64,000 nucleotides of DNA, from the NCBI RefSeq assembly GCF_010092985.1, contig NZ_CP048106.1, forward strand, positions 2,418,001 through 2,482,000. Direction: 5' to 3'. Made by a program: the position numbers and the translations under genes. This stretch comes from Pontibacter pudoricolor. Lineage in GTDB: Bacteria > Bacteroidota > Bacteroidia > Cytophagales > Hymenobacteraceae. Of the stretch, positions 43,566-51,782 are shown piece after piece (the stretch's first letter is position 1; every line of letters begins with the position of its first letter). The notes beneath the pieces were generated by a model. That model saw only the letters and a list, made by a program, of their open reading frames with translations, had not been told where the DNA came from and made no database searches.

Positions 43566-44507
43566 ATGAAAGTAACTGTAGTTGGAGCTGGTAACGTTGG
43601 TGCAACATGCGCCGATGTGTTGGCTTACCGCGAAATCGCGAACGAAGTAGTTTTAGTGGATATTAAAGAAGGTTTTGCTGAGGGCAAAGCGCTTGATATC
43701 TGGCAGAAAGCCCCTATCAACCTTTACGACACACGCACTGTTGGCGTAACAAACGATTACAGCAAAACTGCTGGTTCTGATGTTGTAGTTATTACATCTG
43801 GTTTGCCACGTAAGCCAGGCATGACGCGCGATGACCTGATCTCTACAAACGCAGGCATCGTGCAGTCGGTAACTGAAAATATTGTAAAACACTCTCCGGA
43901 TGCGATCATCATTGTGGTTTCTAACCCACTTGACGTGATGACCTATGCAGCACACATTACTTCTAAGCTTCCACGCACAAGAGTAATGGGCATGGCCGGT
44001 ATCCTGGACACTGCCCGTTACAGAGCGTTCCTTGCTGAGGCCCTGAACGTATCTCCAAAAGACATACAGGCGGTATTAATGGGTGGCCACGGTGATACTA
44101 TGGTTCCGCTTCCGCGTTACACAACTGTTGGCGGTATCCCGGTAACAGAGCTGATTGGCGAAGAAGAACTAAATGCTATAGTTGAGCGCACCAAGAACGG
44201 CGGCGGTGAGCTGGTGAAACTGATGGGTACTTCTGCCTGGTATGCGCCTGGTTCAGCAGCTGCTCAGATGGTGGAAGCTATCGTGCGTGACCAGCGTCGT
44301 GTGTTCCCTGTTTGCGTGAAGCTGGAAGGTGAGTACGGTATTGATGGCGTTTACTTAGGTGTACCTGTTATCCTGGGCAAGAACGGTATCGAGAAGATCA
44401 TCGAACTGCAACTGAACGAAGATGAGAAGCAACTGCTTGAAACATCTCGCGGTCACGTGAAAGAAGTAATGGAAGCGCTTGACAACATAAACGCAGCCAA
44501 AGCTTAA
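43566..44507 (+). CDS. mdh: Malate dehydrogenase
   Basis: The 313-residue NAD-dependent enzyme oxidises malate to oxaloacetate in the TCA cycle. It belongs to the lactate-dehydrogenase-like MDH group. The Rossmann motif is VVGAGNVGATCADVLA with a following VLVDIKEG. Substrate-binding Arg residues lie in GLPRKPGMTRDDLI, and the catalytic pair in MAGILDTARYR and MGGHGDTMVPLPRY. Arg at the substrate-specificity position (GLPRKPG) indicates malate rather than lactate. It is monocistronic with a strong terminator. Confidence 0.95.
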   Translation: MKVTVVGAGNVGATCADVLAYREIANEVVLVDIKEGFAEGKALDIWQKAPINLYDTRTVGVTNDYSKTAGSDVVVITSGLPRKPGMTRDDLISTNAGIVQSVTENIVKHSPDAIIIVVSNPLDVMTYAAHITSKLPRTRVMGMAGILDTARYRAFLAEALNVSPKDIQAVLMGGHGDTMVPLPRYTTVGGIPVTELIGEEELNAIVERTKNGGGELVKLMGTSAWYAPGSAAAQMVEAIVRDQRRVFPVCVKLEGEYGIDGVYLGVPVILGKNGIEKIIELQLNEDEKQLLETSRGHVKEVMEALDNINAAKA

Positions 44508-44531
44508 CTATAAAAGTACTTATTGATAAAG

Positions 44532-44567
44532 AAAGCGCCGCTTCTGAAAAGGAGCGGCGCTTTTGAT
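44532..44567 (+). terminator. Terminator after mdh
   Basis: AAAGCGCCGCTTCT pairs with AGGAGCGGCGCTTT (one mismatch) around GAAA and runs into TTTTGATTT. Confidence 0.87.
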
Positions 44568-44631
44568 TTATAGTTTAGGTTAGGATTTTCAGGATTGTTG
44601 AATCTATAGGATATAATTGGTCAGTTGCTGA

Positions 44632-45009
44632 TCAGTATTTTGTAGCGGTCTTTTTAATCTTCCTGAAGTACTTCCGGGCAGCTTTATCATCTTCTTTCAG
44701 AATAATCAACACGACACCATTCCCGCCACGCTCACCGAAGATTTCTTCTGCACTTTTCCCTTTTAATACATCTACTCTTTCAATCCAGTCAGGATCAATG
44801 TCTTTAAAACCATTATCCTCAATTGCATAAAAATCCAAATCATCCTGAATAACATAAAGCGGTTTTACATCCTTGTAGAGAAAAGGACCGGTATAAGCGC
44901 CTGTATTCATCTTGCTCATTATCTTCTGTTCTTCAGGATTGCCCTGCGCAGCCGCATTTCCAGAGATGAGAGCCAGTATTAAGGTAGCACTTGGAAGGAT
45001 GTATTTCAT
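44632..45009 (-). CDS. Small secreted protein resembling a TonB-dependent-receptor plug segment
   Basis: The 125-residue protein has a signal peptide (MKYILPSATLILALISGNAA, cleavage after AAQ). Its second half reads DPDWIERVDVLKGKSAEEIF followed by GERGGNGVVLIILKED. This matches the end of plug domains in Bacteroidota outer-membrane receptors, where a valine-leucine-lysine turn leads to a G-x-x-G-x-N-G-V-I strand. The receptor barrel is absent, so it is not a truncated receptor remnant in the usual sense: the reading frame is intact, short and has its own signal. Function is unknown. It is convergent with mdh and borders a repeat island. Confidence 0.7.
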   Translation of the reverse strand: MKYILPSATLILALISGNAAAQGNPEEQKIMSKMNTGAYTGPFLYKDVKPLYVIQDDLDFYAIEDNGFKDIDPDWIERVDVLKGKSAEEIFGERGGNGVVLIILKEDDKAARKYFRKIKKTATKY

Positions 45010-45286
45010 AGAGAGGTTAGTTTATTTAATGATTGAACTATAAGGTAATAAGAAAACAGGATATTGCTCTTGTATTATTATAAACTTGACTGTAAAATTT
45101 ATAGATGCGTCAGCCCAACCTGGCCTTCCAGGCGGGGACTTTGGCTATAGTTATGGTTTTGGCTATCGTTTTATAGTTTCCGTTGTCTAACCACTCCTGC
45201 CCCTCAGCGCTACGCTCGCTACTTTTGAAATCGATTCCCGGTAGTCTAAGGCGGGAGGTTTTAAGAAGGCTGCTGCTATAGGTGAG

Positions 45287-45472
45287 GTTATCGTTTTATA
45301 GTGGCTGTTTTACCCCTTCCCAGCCTTCCCCTAACAACAGGGGAAGGAGCTTTTGGCCTTTGCTATAGTTCAGGCTATCGTTTTATAGTTGATGTTTTAC
45401 CCCTTCCCAGCCTTCCCCTAACAACAGGGGAAGGAGCTTTCCAACTGTCGCTATAGTTGAGGCTATCGTTTT
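45287..45472. repeat. Tandem duplication of an 86-base unit
   Basis: The segment GGCTATCGTTTTATAGTT plus the CCCCTTCCCAGCCTTCCCC hairpin unit occurs twice head to tail, with starts near 45309 and 45395. A partial third GGCTATCGTTTTATAGTT follows at 45461. Confidence 0.75.
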
Positions 45473-45558
45473 ATAGTTACCGTTTTGACACGCCTATAGT
45501 CTCATCAAGTAGTCTCATCAATTGCAGGGCCTATCCTATAAAATTCAACCTATTTAAT

Positions 45559-45680
45559 GCCCTCGCTCGCGTCCCGCGAGTGTGAGTTACCTGCGGACTC
45601 TGGCCGCTTTAACCTGTGCCTGAGGCACAAGTGGCGGGACGCCACTAAGTAGCTCACACTCGCGGGACGCGAGCGAGGGC
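45559..45680. repeat. Long inverted-repeat element, family A copy 2
   Basis: Perfect 28-base arms (45559-45586 and 45653-45680) enclose smaller hairpins, including GTGGCGGGACGCCAC (45631-45645). They match the element at 841-972 in the arms, with the inner part inverted. Confidence 0.88.
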
Positions 45681-45773
45681 GAATTAGGGAATGAAACGGC
45701 CCTGCCCTCAAGGAGACAGTTTCTGCCACTGCTATAGTTGGTGTTATAGTTCTATAATTACAGACCACGAGCA

Positions 45774-46068
45774 GGACAGGTCGCGACCTGTCCCTACGGA
45801 ACTATAGCCACGATAAGGCGATGAAACTATAGCTTATCAATCAACTATAAGGTTAACTATCGAACGGATCACAGTCTTTGGGTTGAGCGCCTTTGCTTTG
45901 TTGCGGTGCCGCCAGGCAACCCGAGGAACGAGGGTAGCAAGAAAGCAGCAGCGCGATGCCCGAAGACGGGGCCTCCCGGCCATGAGGGCACCAAAGTTAA
46001 CTATAGAACTATAGGTAAGTAGAGCTCCCAGGATTAAAGAAGGCTATGAAAGAGAAGGCTTGGCTCAG
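45774..46068 (-). repeat. 290-base dispersed module, family C copy 2
   Basis: It begins with the palindrome GGACAGGTCGCGACCTGTCC (45774-45793) and is the reverse complement of the module at 20931-21215, apart from a divergent centre (about 45895-45945). Confidence 0.8.
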
Positions 46069-46233
46069 GTTGCAACTATAGCTTACTATAGAACCCAGAT
46101 TTCTCACGTTGTTCGAAATAACATACTGGGATTTCAGGATTCAAATTTCTCACTACGCTCGAAATGACGAAAGGGAAAACAAAAAGGATTACAACTATAG
46201 CTGCAACCCTTTTTAAAAATCTTTTAATCTAGC

Positions 46234-46848
46234 TTAAACCCTACCGTATGCCGTTCTCTCCACAATACTACGACCTAAGGTAATCTCATCGGTATACTCC
46301 AGTTCGCCACCAACCGGTATACCACGCGCTATGGACGTGATCTTCAGGTTTTGGTGGTCGCGCAGTTTACGGGTGAGGTAAAAAGCAGTAGTGTCGCCTT
46401 CCATAGTCGGGCTTATTGCCATCAGTACTTCTCTTATTTCAGTAGTAGGCATCAGGCGCTCCAGCAAACTATCTATGTGCAGGTCTGACGGACCAACACC
46501 TTCCAGTGGAGAAATCACGCCTCCTAGCACATGATACAACCCTTTGTACTGCGCCGTATTTTCAATCGCGATCACATCACGAATATCACTTACCACACAC
46601 AGCAAACTACGGTCACGGAGCGGGTTAGCGCAAATACCACACACTTCAGTATCCGAAATGTTATGGCAGGTAGTACAGTGTTTTACTTCGGTTCGCATTT
46701 TCACCAGTGCTTCGGCCAACGAGAAAGTATCTTCCGATTCGTTTTTGAGCAGGTGCAATGCTAAGCGAAGGGCCGTTTTTTTTCCTACACCGGGCAGCTT
46801 GGCCAGCTCTTCCACAGCATTTTCTATTAGCTTCGACGGAAACTCCAT
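46234..46848 (-). CDS. recR: Recombination mediator RecR
   Basis: The 204-residue protein works with RecO/RecF to load RecA on gapped DNA. It has the helix-hairpin-helix start (LAKLPGVGKKTALRLALHLL), the four-Cys zinc finger (HCTTCHNISDTEVCGICAN), the Toprim domain (LLCVVSDIRDVIAIENTAQY) and the C-terminal Walker-like loop (ARGIPVGGELEYTDEITLGR). Length matches the family. It follows clpS after nine bases on the same strand, so the two are probably co-transcribed, an unusual pair functionally. A repeat island follows its 3' end. Confidence 0.95.
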   Translation of the reverse strand: MEFPSKLIENAVEELAKLPGVGKKTALRLALHLLKNESEDTFSLAEALVKMRTEVKHCTTCHNISDTEVCGICANPLRDRSLLCVVSDIRDVIAIENTAQYKGLYHVLGGVISPLEGVGPSDLHIDSLLERLMPTTEIREVLMAISPTMEGDTTAFYLTRKLRDHQNLKITSIARGIPVGGELEYTDEITLGRSIVERTAYGRV

Positions 46849-46857
46849 GTACCCTCC

Positions 46858-47139
46858 TTACTGAATATCCGCAGAAAGCGACTTTTGGTGCAGCGAGGTA
46901 CACATACCTGACAACTCCTCGTAAGAGCCCATTTTAACGGTACACTTGCCTTTGTAATGAATAAGCAGGGTGCACTGCTCTGCCTGCTCGGCAGTGTGGC
47001 CGCAAACTTTTATCAGCGTTTCTATCACGTGGTCAAAAGTATTTACGTCATCATTAAAAACGATAAGCTGGCGCAGGTCGGTATTCTCTTCCAGCACCGC
47101 AACATCTTCCTGATGTAAAATTTCTCTCTCAGTATTCAT
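46858..47139 (-). CDS. clpS: ATP-dependent Clp protease adaptor ClpS
   Basis: The 93-residue adaptor binds N-degron substrates and passes them to ClpA or ClpC with ClpP. It shows the core LRQLIVFNDDVNTFDHVIET and the later VCGHTAEQAEQCTLLIHYKG. The Asn-Asp-Asp and the His in the helix form the N-end binding pocket. The N-terminal tail is short and charged. Its ATPase partner is probably the ClpC partly present at the left end of this window. recR follows after nine bases. Confidence 0.93.
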   Translation of the reverse strand: MNTEREILHQEDVAVLEENTDLRQLIVFNDDVNTFDHVIETLIKVCGHTAEQAEQCTLLIHYKGKCTVKMGSYEELSGMCTSLHQKSLSADIQ

Positions 47140-47307
47140 GGTACAAATTTATGTATTTTACAGCACTTTAGGAAGCAGCTATTTAACTATAACACAGCTT
47201 TGCTGCTGCCCGAAGTATAGTTTTTAACAATCCAGAGCGGCTTATAATTCCTGCACACAAAACATACTGAACTATAGTTTTTGTAGCGTGCCATGCATAA
47301 AAGGCGC

Positions 47308-47315
47308 TATTTTTG
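47308..47315 (+). promoter_or_regulatory. Possible -7 box of the S9 peptidase gene
   Basis: TATTTTTG fits TAnnTTTG and lies about 68 bases before the start; a TTTTTTG lies 24 bases further upstream, a little beyond the usual spacing. Confidence 0.4.
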
Positions 47316-47382
47316 CTCTTTACCCGGAATACTGTTTTCTTGCAGTTAATTACACTTTCAACAACCACCAATTTAATCTATA

Positions 47383-49553
47383 ATGATCTTTTCGAACCGA
47401 TTGAAAGGGCTGGCATTTACGTTTTTGCTTGCTGTTGCCGCGTTGCAACTACAGGCACAGGACAAAATGCTGACCATGGAAGATGCCATCATTAACCCGG
47501 CACTCCAACCAGAAAACCTGCGCCAGCTTAACTGGGTAGCGGGCTCCGACGACTTTACCTATGTAAAAGACAATGCGCTTATCCGTGGCAACGCGAAATC
47601 AACCAAGCGCAACACAATTCTTACCGTTGATAAACTGAGTACCGCAATCCAGGCGGCAGGCGGCAAAGAAGTAAAAAGCTTCCCGGCGGTGCAGTGGCAG
47701 GACGCGAACACAATGGTGCTAAATCTGCAGGGCAGGATCTATACCTATAACCTGAAAAACGGGAAGGCAACTATAGTTACCACGTATGCTACTGATGCCG
47801 AGAATACTGAACTGGACCCAACCAAACAGCGCATAGCCTATACAAAAGGGAACAACCTGTATGTTTCTGCGCCGGGTGCTGCCGATGTAGCAGTTACCAA
47901 CGAACAGAACGAAGCTATCGTTAACGGACAGGCGGCGCACCGCTCCGAGTTCGGTATAAGCAAAGGCACGTTCTGGTCGCCAACAGGTAAGAACCTAGCA
48001 TTTTACCGCATGGACCAAACCATGGTTACTGATTACCCACTGGTTGATGTTGCCCCGCTTCCGGCAAAACTGAATAACATTAAATACCCGATGGCCGGCG
48101 GCAAGAGCCACCACGTTACGGTGGGCGTTTACAATACCGCTACCAAACAGACCACTTTCCTGAAAACCGGCGAGCCTGCCGAGCAATACCTGACCAACAT
48201 TACCTGGAGCCCGGACGAAAAACACATCTACATTGCTGTAGTTAACCGCGACCAGAACCACATGAAACTAAACCAGTACGATGCTGCTACCGGGGATTTT
48301 GTGAAGACGCTGCTGGAAGAAAAACACGCCAAGTATGTAGAGCCTGAGAAAGATTTATACTTTGTGCCTGGCAAATCAAATCAATTTGTAAGAGTGAGCG
48401 AGCGCACCGGTTTCGACCATTTGTACCTGTATGACACAAACGGAAAAGAGATCAGAACCCTGACGAAAGGCGACTGGATGGTGACAGAGATTCTTGGTTT
48501 TAGCAAGGATGGCAAGAAATTATACTATAGCGCAACTGCCGAGAACCCATTGGAGCGTCATTTTTATAGTGTAGACCTGAGCAATGGAAAGAGCACACGA
48601 CTTTCTCAGGGCAGCGGCACGCACAGCGCCAGACTTAGCCCGAATGGCAACTATATCATCGATAGCTATAGCAGCCAGGTAACACCACGTAAGATCTGGG
48701 TGATCAACAACAAAGATGGCAAGGTAGCGCAAACACTGCTTACTTCTAAAAACCCTGTTGCTGATTATGCACTTGGTGAAGTTACTATTTTCCCGATTAA
48801 AGCGGATGATGGTACTGATCTGTATACCCGCATGATCACGCCCCCAAATTTTGATAAGAATAAGAAATACCCGGTGGTGGTTTACGTGTATGGTGGTCCG
48901 CACCTGCAACTGGTAACAAACAGCTGGATGGGCGGTGCTAACCTTTGGATGCAGTTAATGGCGCAGAAAGGCTACATCGTATTTACCTTAGACCCGCGCG
49001 GCACTTCAGGTCGTGGCCTGGAGTTTGAGCAGGCAACGTTCCGCCAACTGGGCACTGTTGAGATGGCAGACCAGCTGCGTGGCGTAGATTACCTGAAATC
49101 GCTGCCTTATGTTGATGCAAACCGCATGGGCATACACGGCTGGAGCTTCGGTGGTTTTATGACCACTTCCATGATGCTGAAATCGCCGGACACCTTTAAA
49201 GTTGGGGTGGCCGGCGGCCCGGTTATCGACTGGAACTACTACGAAATTATGTACACCGAGCGCTACATGGACTCTCCGGAGCAAAACCCGGAAGGCTACA
49301 AAAATGCGAACCTGCTGAACCATGTTAAAAACCTGAAAGGCAAACTGCTGATGATACATGGCACAGTGGACGATGTAGTGGTATGGCAGCACAGCCTGGC
49401 GTTTATAAAAAAGCGGTGGATGAAGGCGTGTTGCTGGATTACTTCGTGTACCCGGGCCATCCGCATAACGTGATCGGCAAAGACCGCGTGCACCTGATGC
49501 GCAAAGTAACGCAGTACCTGGATGATAACCTGAAAGCTACTCCGCAACAATAA
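47383..49553 (+). CDS. Dipeptidyl-peptidase IV-type S9 peptidase (frameshifted near its C-terminus)
   Basis: The protein has a signal peptide (about 1-26, ending LQAQ) and an eight-bladed DPP IV beta-propeller (about 60-460). An alpha/beta-hydrolase domain follows, with nucleophile Ser588 in HGWSFGGFMTTSMML and the Asp663 in HGTVDDVVVW. The uninterrupted frame stops at 49473 after unrelated residues following LAFIKK. One extra A in the A6 run at 49407-49412 restores AVDEGVLLDYFVYPGHPHNV with the catalytic His, and the frame then runs to TAA at 49551-49553. The restored protein of about 722 residues is full length. It would cleave X-Pro or X-Ala dipeptides from peptides in the periplasm or outside. 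Confidence 0.9.
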
Positions 49554-49562
49554 CAACTATAG

Positions 49563-49594
49563 AAAAGGCGCTGATGATCTCAGCGCCTTTTTTA
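49563..49594 (+). terminator. Terminator after the S9 peptidase gene
   Basis: AAAAGGCGCTGA and TCAGCGCCTTTT form a 12-bp stem with loop TGATC and a T-run. Its position ten bases after 49553 supports the restored reading frame. Confidence 0.9.
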
Positions 49595-49682
49595 TTATCT
49601 GAATCAGGATTCACAGGATTTTAGGATTAGCAGGATTAGGCTGGACCGGTTATTAAAGGGATTTTTCTGATTGGATATGATT

Positions 49683-49935
49683 CATGTCGCAAGTTTAGCG
49701 GCAGCGTAACTTGTGGTTAAGCTTGGCGCCAGTTTGTAACTGGCTTTCTGCGATAGCAGAAAAACACAGGTTTCAGGAAGCTATAGTTTGAGCAATTTAC
49801 AGTAAATCTTCAAGTAGAATCTATAGTTCTATAGTTACGGCCATCGCAACTATTGCTTTTCCAAAGCAAAGCCAGTTACAAACTGGCTGCCAAGCACAGC
49901 CACAAGTTACGCTACTGCTAAACTTGCGGCATGAT
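49683..49935. repeat. Family B long inverted repeat, copy 2
   Basis: Arms at 49686-49745 and 49870-49930 (CGCAAGTTTAGC...TTTGTAACTGGC and complement) flank an unrelated centre with two CTATAGTT sites. Short CAGGATT units lie at 49603-49640. The 474-base gap holds nothing else but a possible promoter. Confidence 0.78.
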
Positions 49936-49989
49936 ATGGCGCTATAGTTACTTGGTAAACTATAGATTTACCTGAAACCCTTAATTACG

Positions 49990-49997
49990 TACTTTTG
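49990..49997 (+). promoter_or_regulatory. Possible -7 box of the 180-residue hypothetical gene
   Basis: TACTTTTG fits TAnnTTTG and lies 31 bases before the start codon. The -33 position has only TTT. Confidence 0.4.
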
Positions 49998-50027
49998 CAC
50001 AACTGTTAACATTTATACATTGTCCCG

Positions 50028-50570
50028 ATGCCTGCACCTTCCGCATCTTTCAAAAAAGCCATTAAACAACTCGGTGATAAGGAGAAAGAAACCTTGCTGC
50101 TGAAAGCGGTGCGCCGCGATGCCGAACTATACGATATGTTTGCTTTCGAGCTTGGCGAAGTTACATTGGAGGAACTGCAGGAACGAAGCCAGGATGTGAT
50201 ACATGAGCTTTTGCTGAATGCCACAGGCCGCAGTTTAACCAAAGCACTGGCCAAGGCCCTGCGTAAAGCCCTGAAAGAAATTGCCCGTTTTAAACGTGTA
50301 ACCAAAGACAAAAAAGCCGAAGTAGAGCTGCATCTGTATGTCCTGGAAATCATCTTCCGGAACTATACAGGCCAGTTCGACAGCTACTACAAAGTTTTCT
50401 ATACTTCAACAGCCAAGCTACTGCTCAAAACGATTCAGCTTATCCGCAAAAACCTGCATGAAGATTACCACCTGGAGTATAAATCTGACATTGACGATTA
50501 TTTGCTGCAGATCCGGAACCGCAACAAGCCGCTGCCGATAGAATTGCCGCAGGAGTTTGAGATAGAATAA
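50028..50570 (+). CDS. Hypothetical protein, 180 residues, helical and basic
   Basis: I do not recognise this family. The protein is soluble, highly charged and predicted to be all-helical. Visible blocks are FKKAIKQLGDKEKETLLLKA, then AELYDMFAFELGEVTLEELQ, then a Lys-rich helix LAKALRKALKEIARFKRVTK. The end is acidic (LPIELPQEFEIE). It has no signal or membrane segment. The Lys/Arg-rich middle could bind nucleic acid or acidic partners, but this is only composition. It lies alone between two repeat-filled spacers. Confidence 0.75.
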   Translation: MPAPSASFKKAIKQLGDKEKETLLLKAVRRDAELYDMFAFELGEVTLEELQERSQDVIHELLLNATGRSLTKALAKALRKALKEIARFKRVTKDKKAEVELHLYVLEIIFRNYTGQFDSYYKVFYTSTAKLLLKTIQLIRKNLHEDYHLEYKSDIDDYLLQIRNRNKPLPIELPQEFEIE

Positions 50571-50640
50571 GACCAGTAATGAAGGGGATTAATCTGATTT
50601 GGCAGGATTATTTAGACGCTTAATACGTTGCTTCTTTTTT

Positions 50641-50909
50641 GTCTGAATCAGGATTTCCAGGATTAAAAGATTTGCAGAATTTTGTACCCACAAGTCGCTG
50701 CCTAATGCTGTCATTTCGAACAGCGTGAGAAATCTATTTAAGATATAATCAAGCGTGTTCTGAATAGATCGCTCCTATCGTCGGGATGACAGATCCGGTG
50801 TGAGTCTGACGTAAAAGTCTTAATTCGAAAATCAACCTGGACCCCATTAATATGCGGTCCGGATTAATAATCCTGTTAATCTTTTAATCCTGGAAATCCT
50901 GATTCAGAC
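50641..50909. repeat. Perfect 32-base inverted repeat around TCATTTCGAA units
   Basis: 50641-50672 (starting GTCTGAATCAGGATTTCCAG) and 50878-50909 are exact reverse complements. Between them lie a TCATTTCGAACAGCGTGAGA unit (50712-50731) and its imperfect complement with CGGGATGACAG (50780-50790). The 341-base gap between the two flanking genes is made wholly of such units. Confidence 0.85.
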
Positions 50910-50911
50910 AA

Positions 50912-51664
50912 TTACTCTATAGTTTTAACCTGTATCTCTTCCAGATTAATGTCCGATATCTTTTTCAGTTTGCCGGCTTCAAAGGCTCTGTCATAGTTTT
51001 CGATCTGGAAACCTTTCTCTTCAGAGGTATAATTCACATAATCCTGGAAAAGGATGCCGCCTACTTTGCGGGGATTCACAGCTTCGCGGAAGCGGGTGCC
51101 GCCGCCATCTACTAAAAACGAATAGGCCAGGTAATCCATCGTATAGTTCTTCTGATGAAACCAGTACACATATTCATCTTCGTGGTCTTCGCCGCCGCCT
51201 TGCTGGGCAAACGTAACTTTAATTTTATAGTAGGGCTCGCCTTTTATAGTTACTTCTCCCAGGTATTCCTTCTGCACGGCATCATCGTTTAAAAAGTAAG
51301 GCAACAGGGCAAAGTAAATCACACCGTTTACAGAATTGCTGTAAGCTTTCACTTTATCGGCAGGCAGCTCAACTTTCTGGTCGTTTATAGTTCGGGTAAA
51401 GCCGCTGTTCTGCAGCACATCGTACACACGCTGGCCTGTAGAGTCGGTAAAGGTGCGGCTATACACATAAGCCCCATTATCGCGCAGGGCCCTGTACAAA
51501 TAATCCCGGAACTTAAAGGTAACTATAGACTTATCAAATTTTTTGCCGCCATGTGTGTCAATGGCTTTATCTACAATTTCCTGGGCAGATGGCGCTTTTG
51601 GCTCACATGAGGCTAATAGGAAGAGGGCAAAAACTATAGTTATGGAAGTGTAAAGTAGGCGCAT
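50912..51664 (-). CDS. DUF6503-like lipoprotein
   Basis: The 250-residue protein has a lipoprotein signal (lipobox LLASC at Cys20) and a mature part starting PSAQEIVDKAIDTHGGKKFD. The beta-rich body contains YLGEVTIKGEPYYKIKVTF, then DEYVYWFHQKNYTMDYLAYS. The layout recalls LolA/LolB-like outer-membrane lipoprotein folds. This Bacteroidota family is named DUF6503 and has no known role. The gene is alone, bounded on the 3' side by a perfect inverted repeat. The spacer upstream holds the terminator of yceI. Confidence 0.72.
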   Translation of the reverse strand: MRLLYTSITIVFALFLLASCEPKAPSAQEIVDKAIDTHGGKKFDKSIVTFKFRDYLYRALRDNGAYVYSRTFTDSTGQRVYDVLQNSGFTRTINDQKVELPADKVKAYSNSVNGVIYFALLPYFLNDDAVQKEYLGEVTIKGEPYYKIKVTFAQQGGGEDHEDEYVYWFHQKNYTMDYLAYSFLVDGGGTRFREAVNPRKVGGILFQDYVNYTSEEKGFQIENYDRAFEAGKLKKISDINLEEIQVKTIE

Positions 51665-51721
51665 CAGTAGTAATGTGTAGTTTATTTCAAAGATAGCAAA
51701 CTATAGTTTAGGCTAAAAGAA

Positions 51722-51757
51722 AACCGCCCCGGCACTACAAAGAGCACCGGGGCGGAA
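51722..51757 (-). terminator. Terminator of the marR-yceI operon
   Basis: CCGCCCCGG and CCGGGGCGG form a 9-bp GC stem, with a TTTTCTTTT tail on the minus strand, 26 bases beyond the yceI stop. Confidence 0.85.
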
Positions 51758-51782
51758 TCAAAACCTTAATCTTTTACTCGGA

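Larger units (their letters stand above)
45100..46190. repeat. Modular intergenic repeat island II
   Basis: About 1.1 kb without a gene. Order of units: a CCTGGCCTTCCAGG hairpin (near 45119-45133), a unit shared with 28973-29052 (45185-45265) and two tandem copies of a CCTTCCCC/GGGGAAGG hairpin unit (45309-45354 and 45395-45440). Then come family A copy 2 (45559-45680), family C copy 2 (45774-46068) and TTTCTCAC/TCGAAAT units (46090-46170). CTATAGTT octamers stand between nearly all units. It mirrors island I in reversed order. Confidence 0.75.

Noticed and set aside
44632..45009. Remnant (pseudogene) of a TonB-dependent receptor
   Set aside because: The frame is intact with its own signal peptide and stop, and no barrel sequence is found nearby in any frame.
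45550..45768. 72-codon minus-strand open frame
   Set aside because: It consists of the family A inverted repeat and low-complexity spacer; no start context or homology-like pattern.
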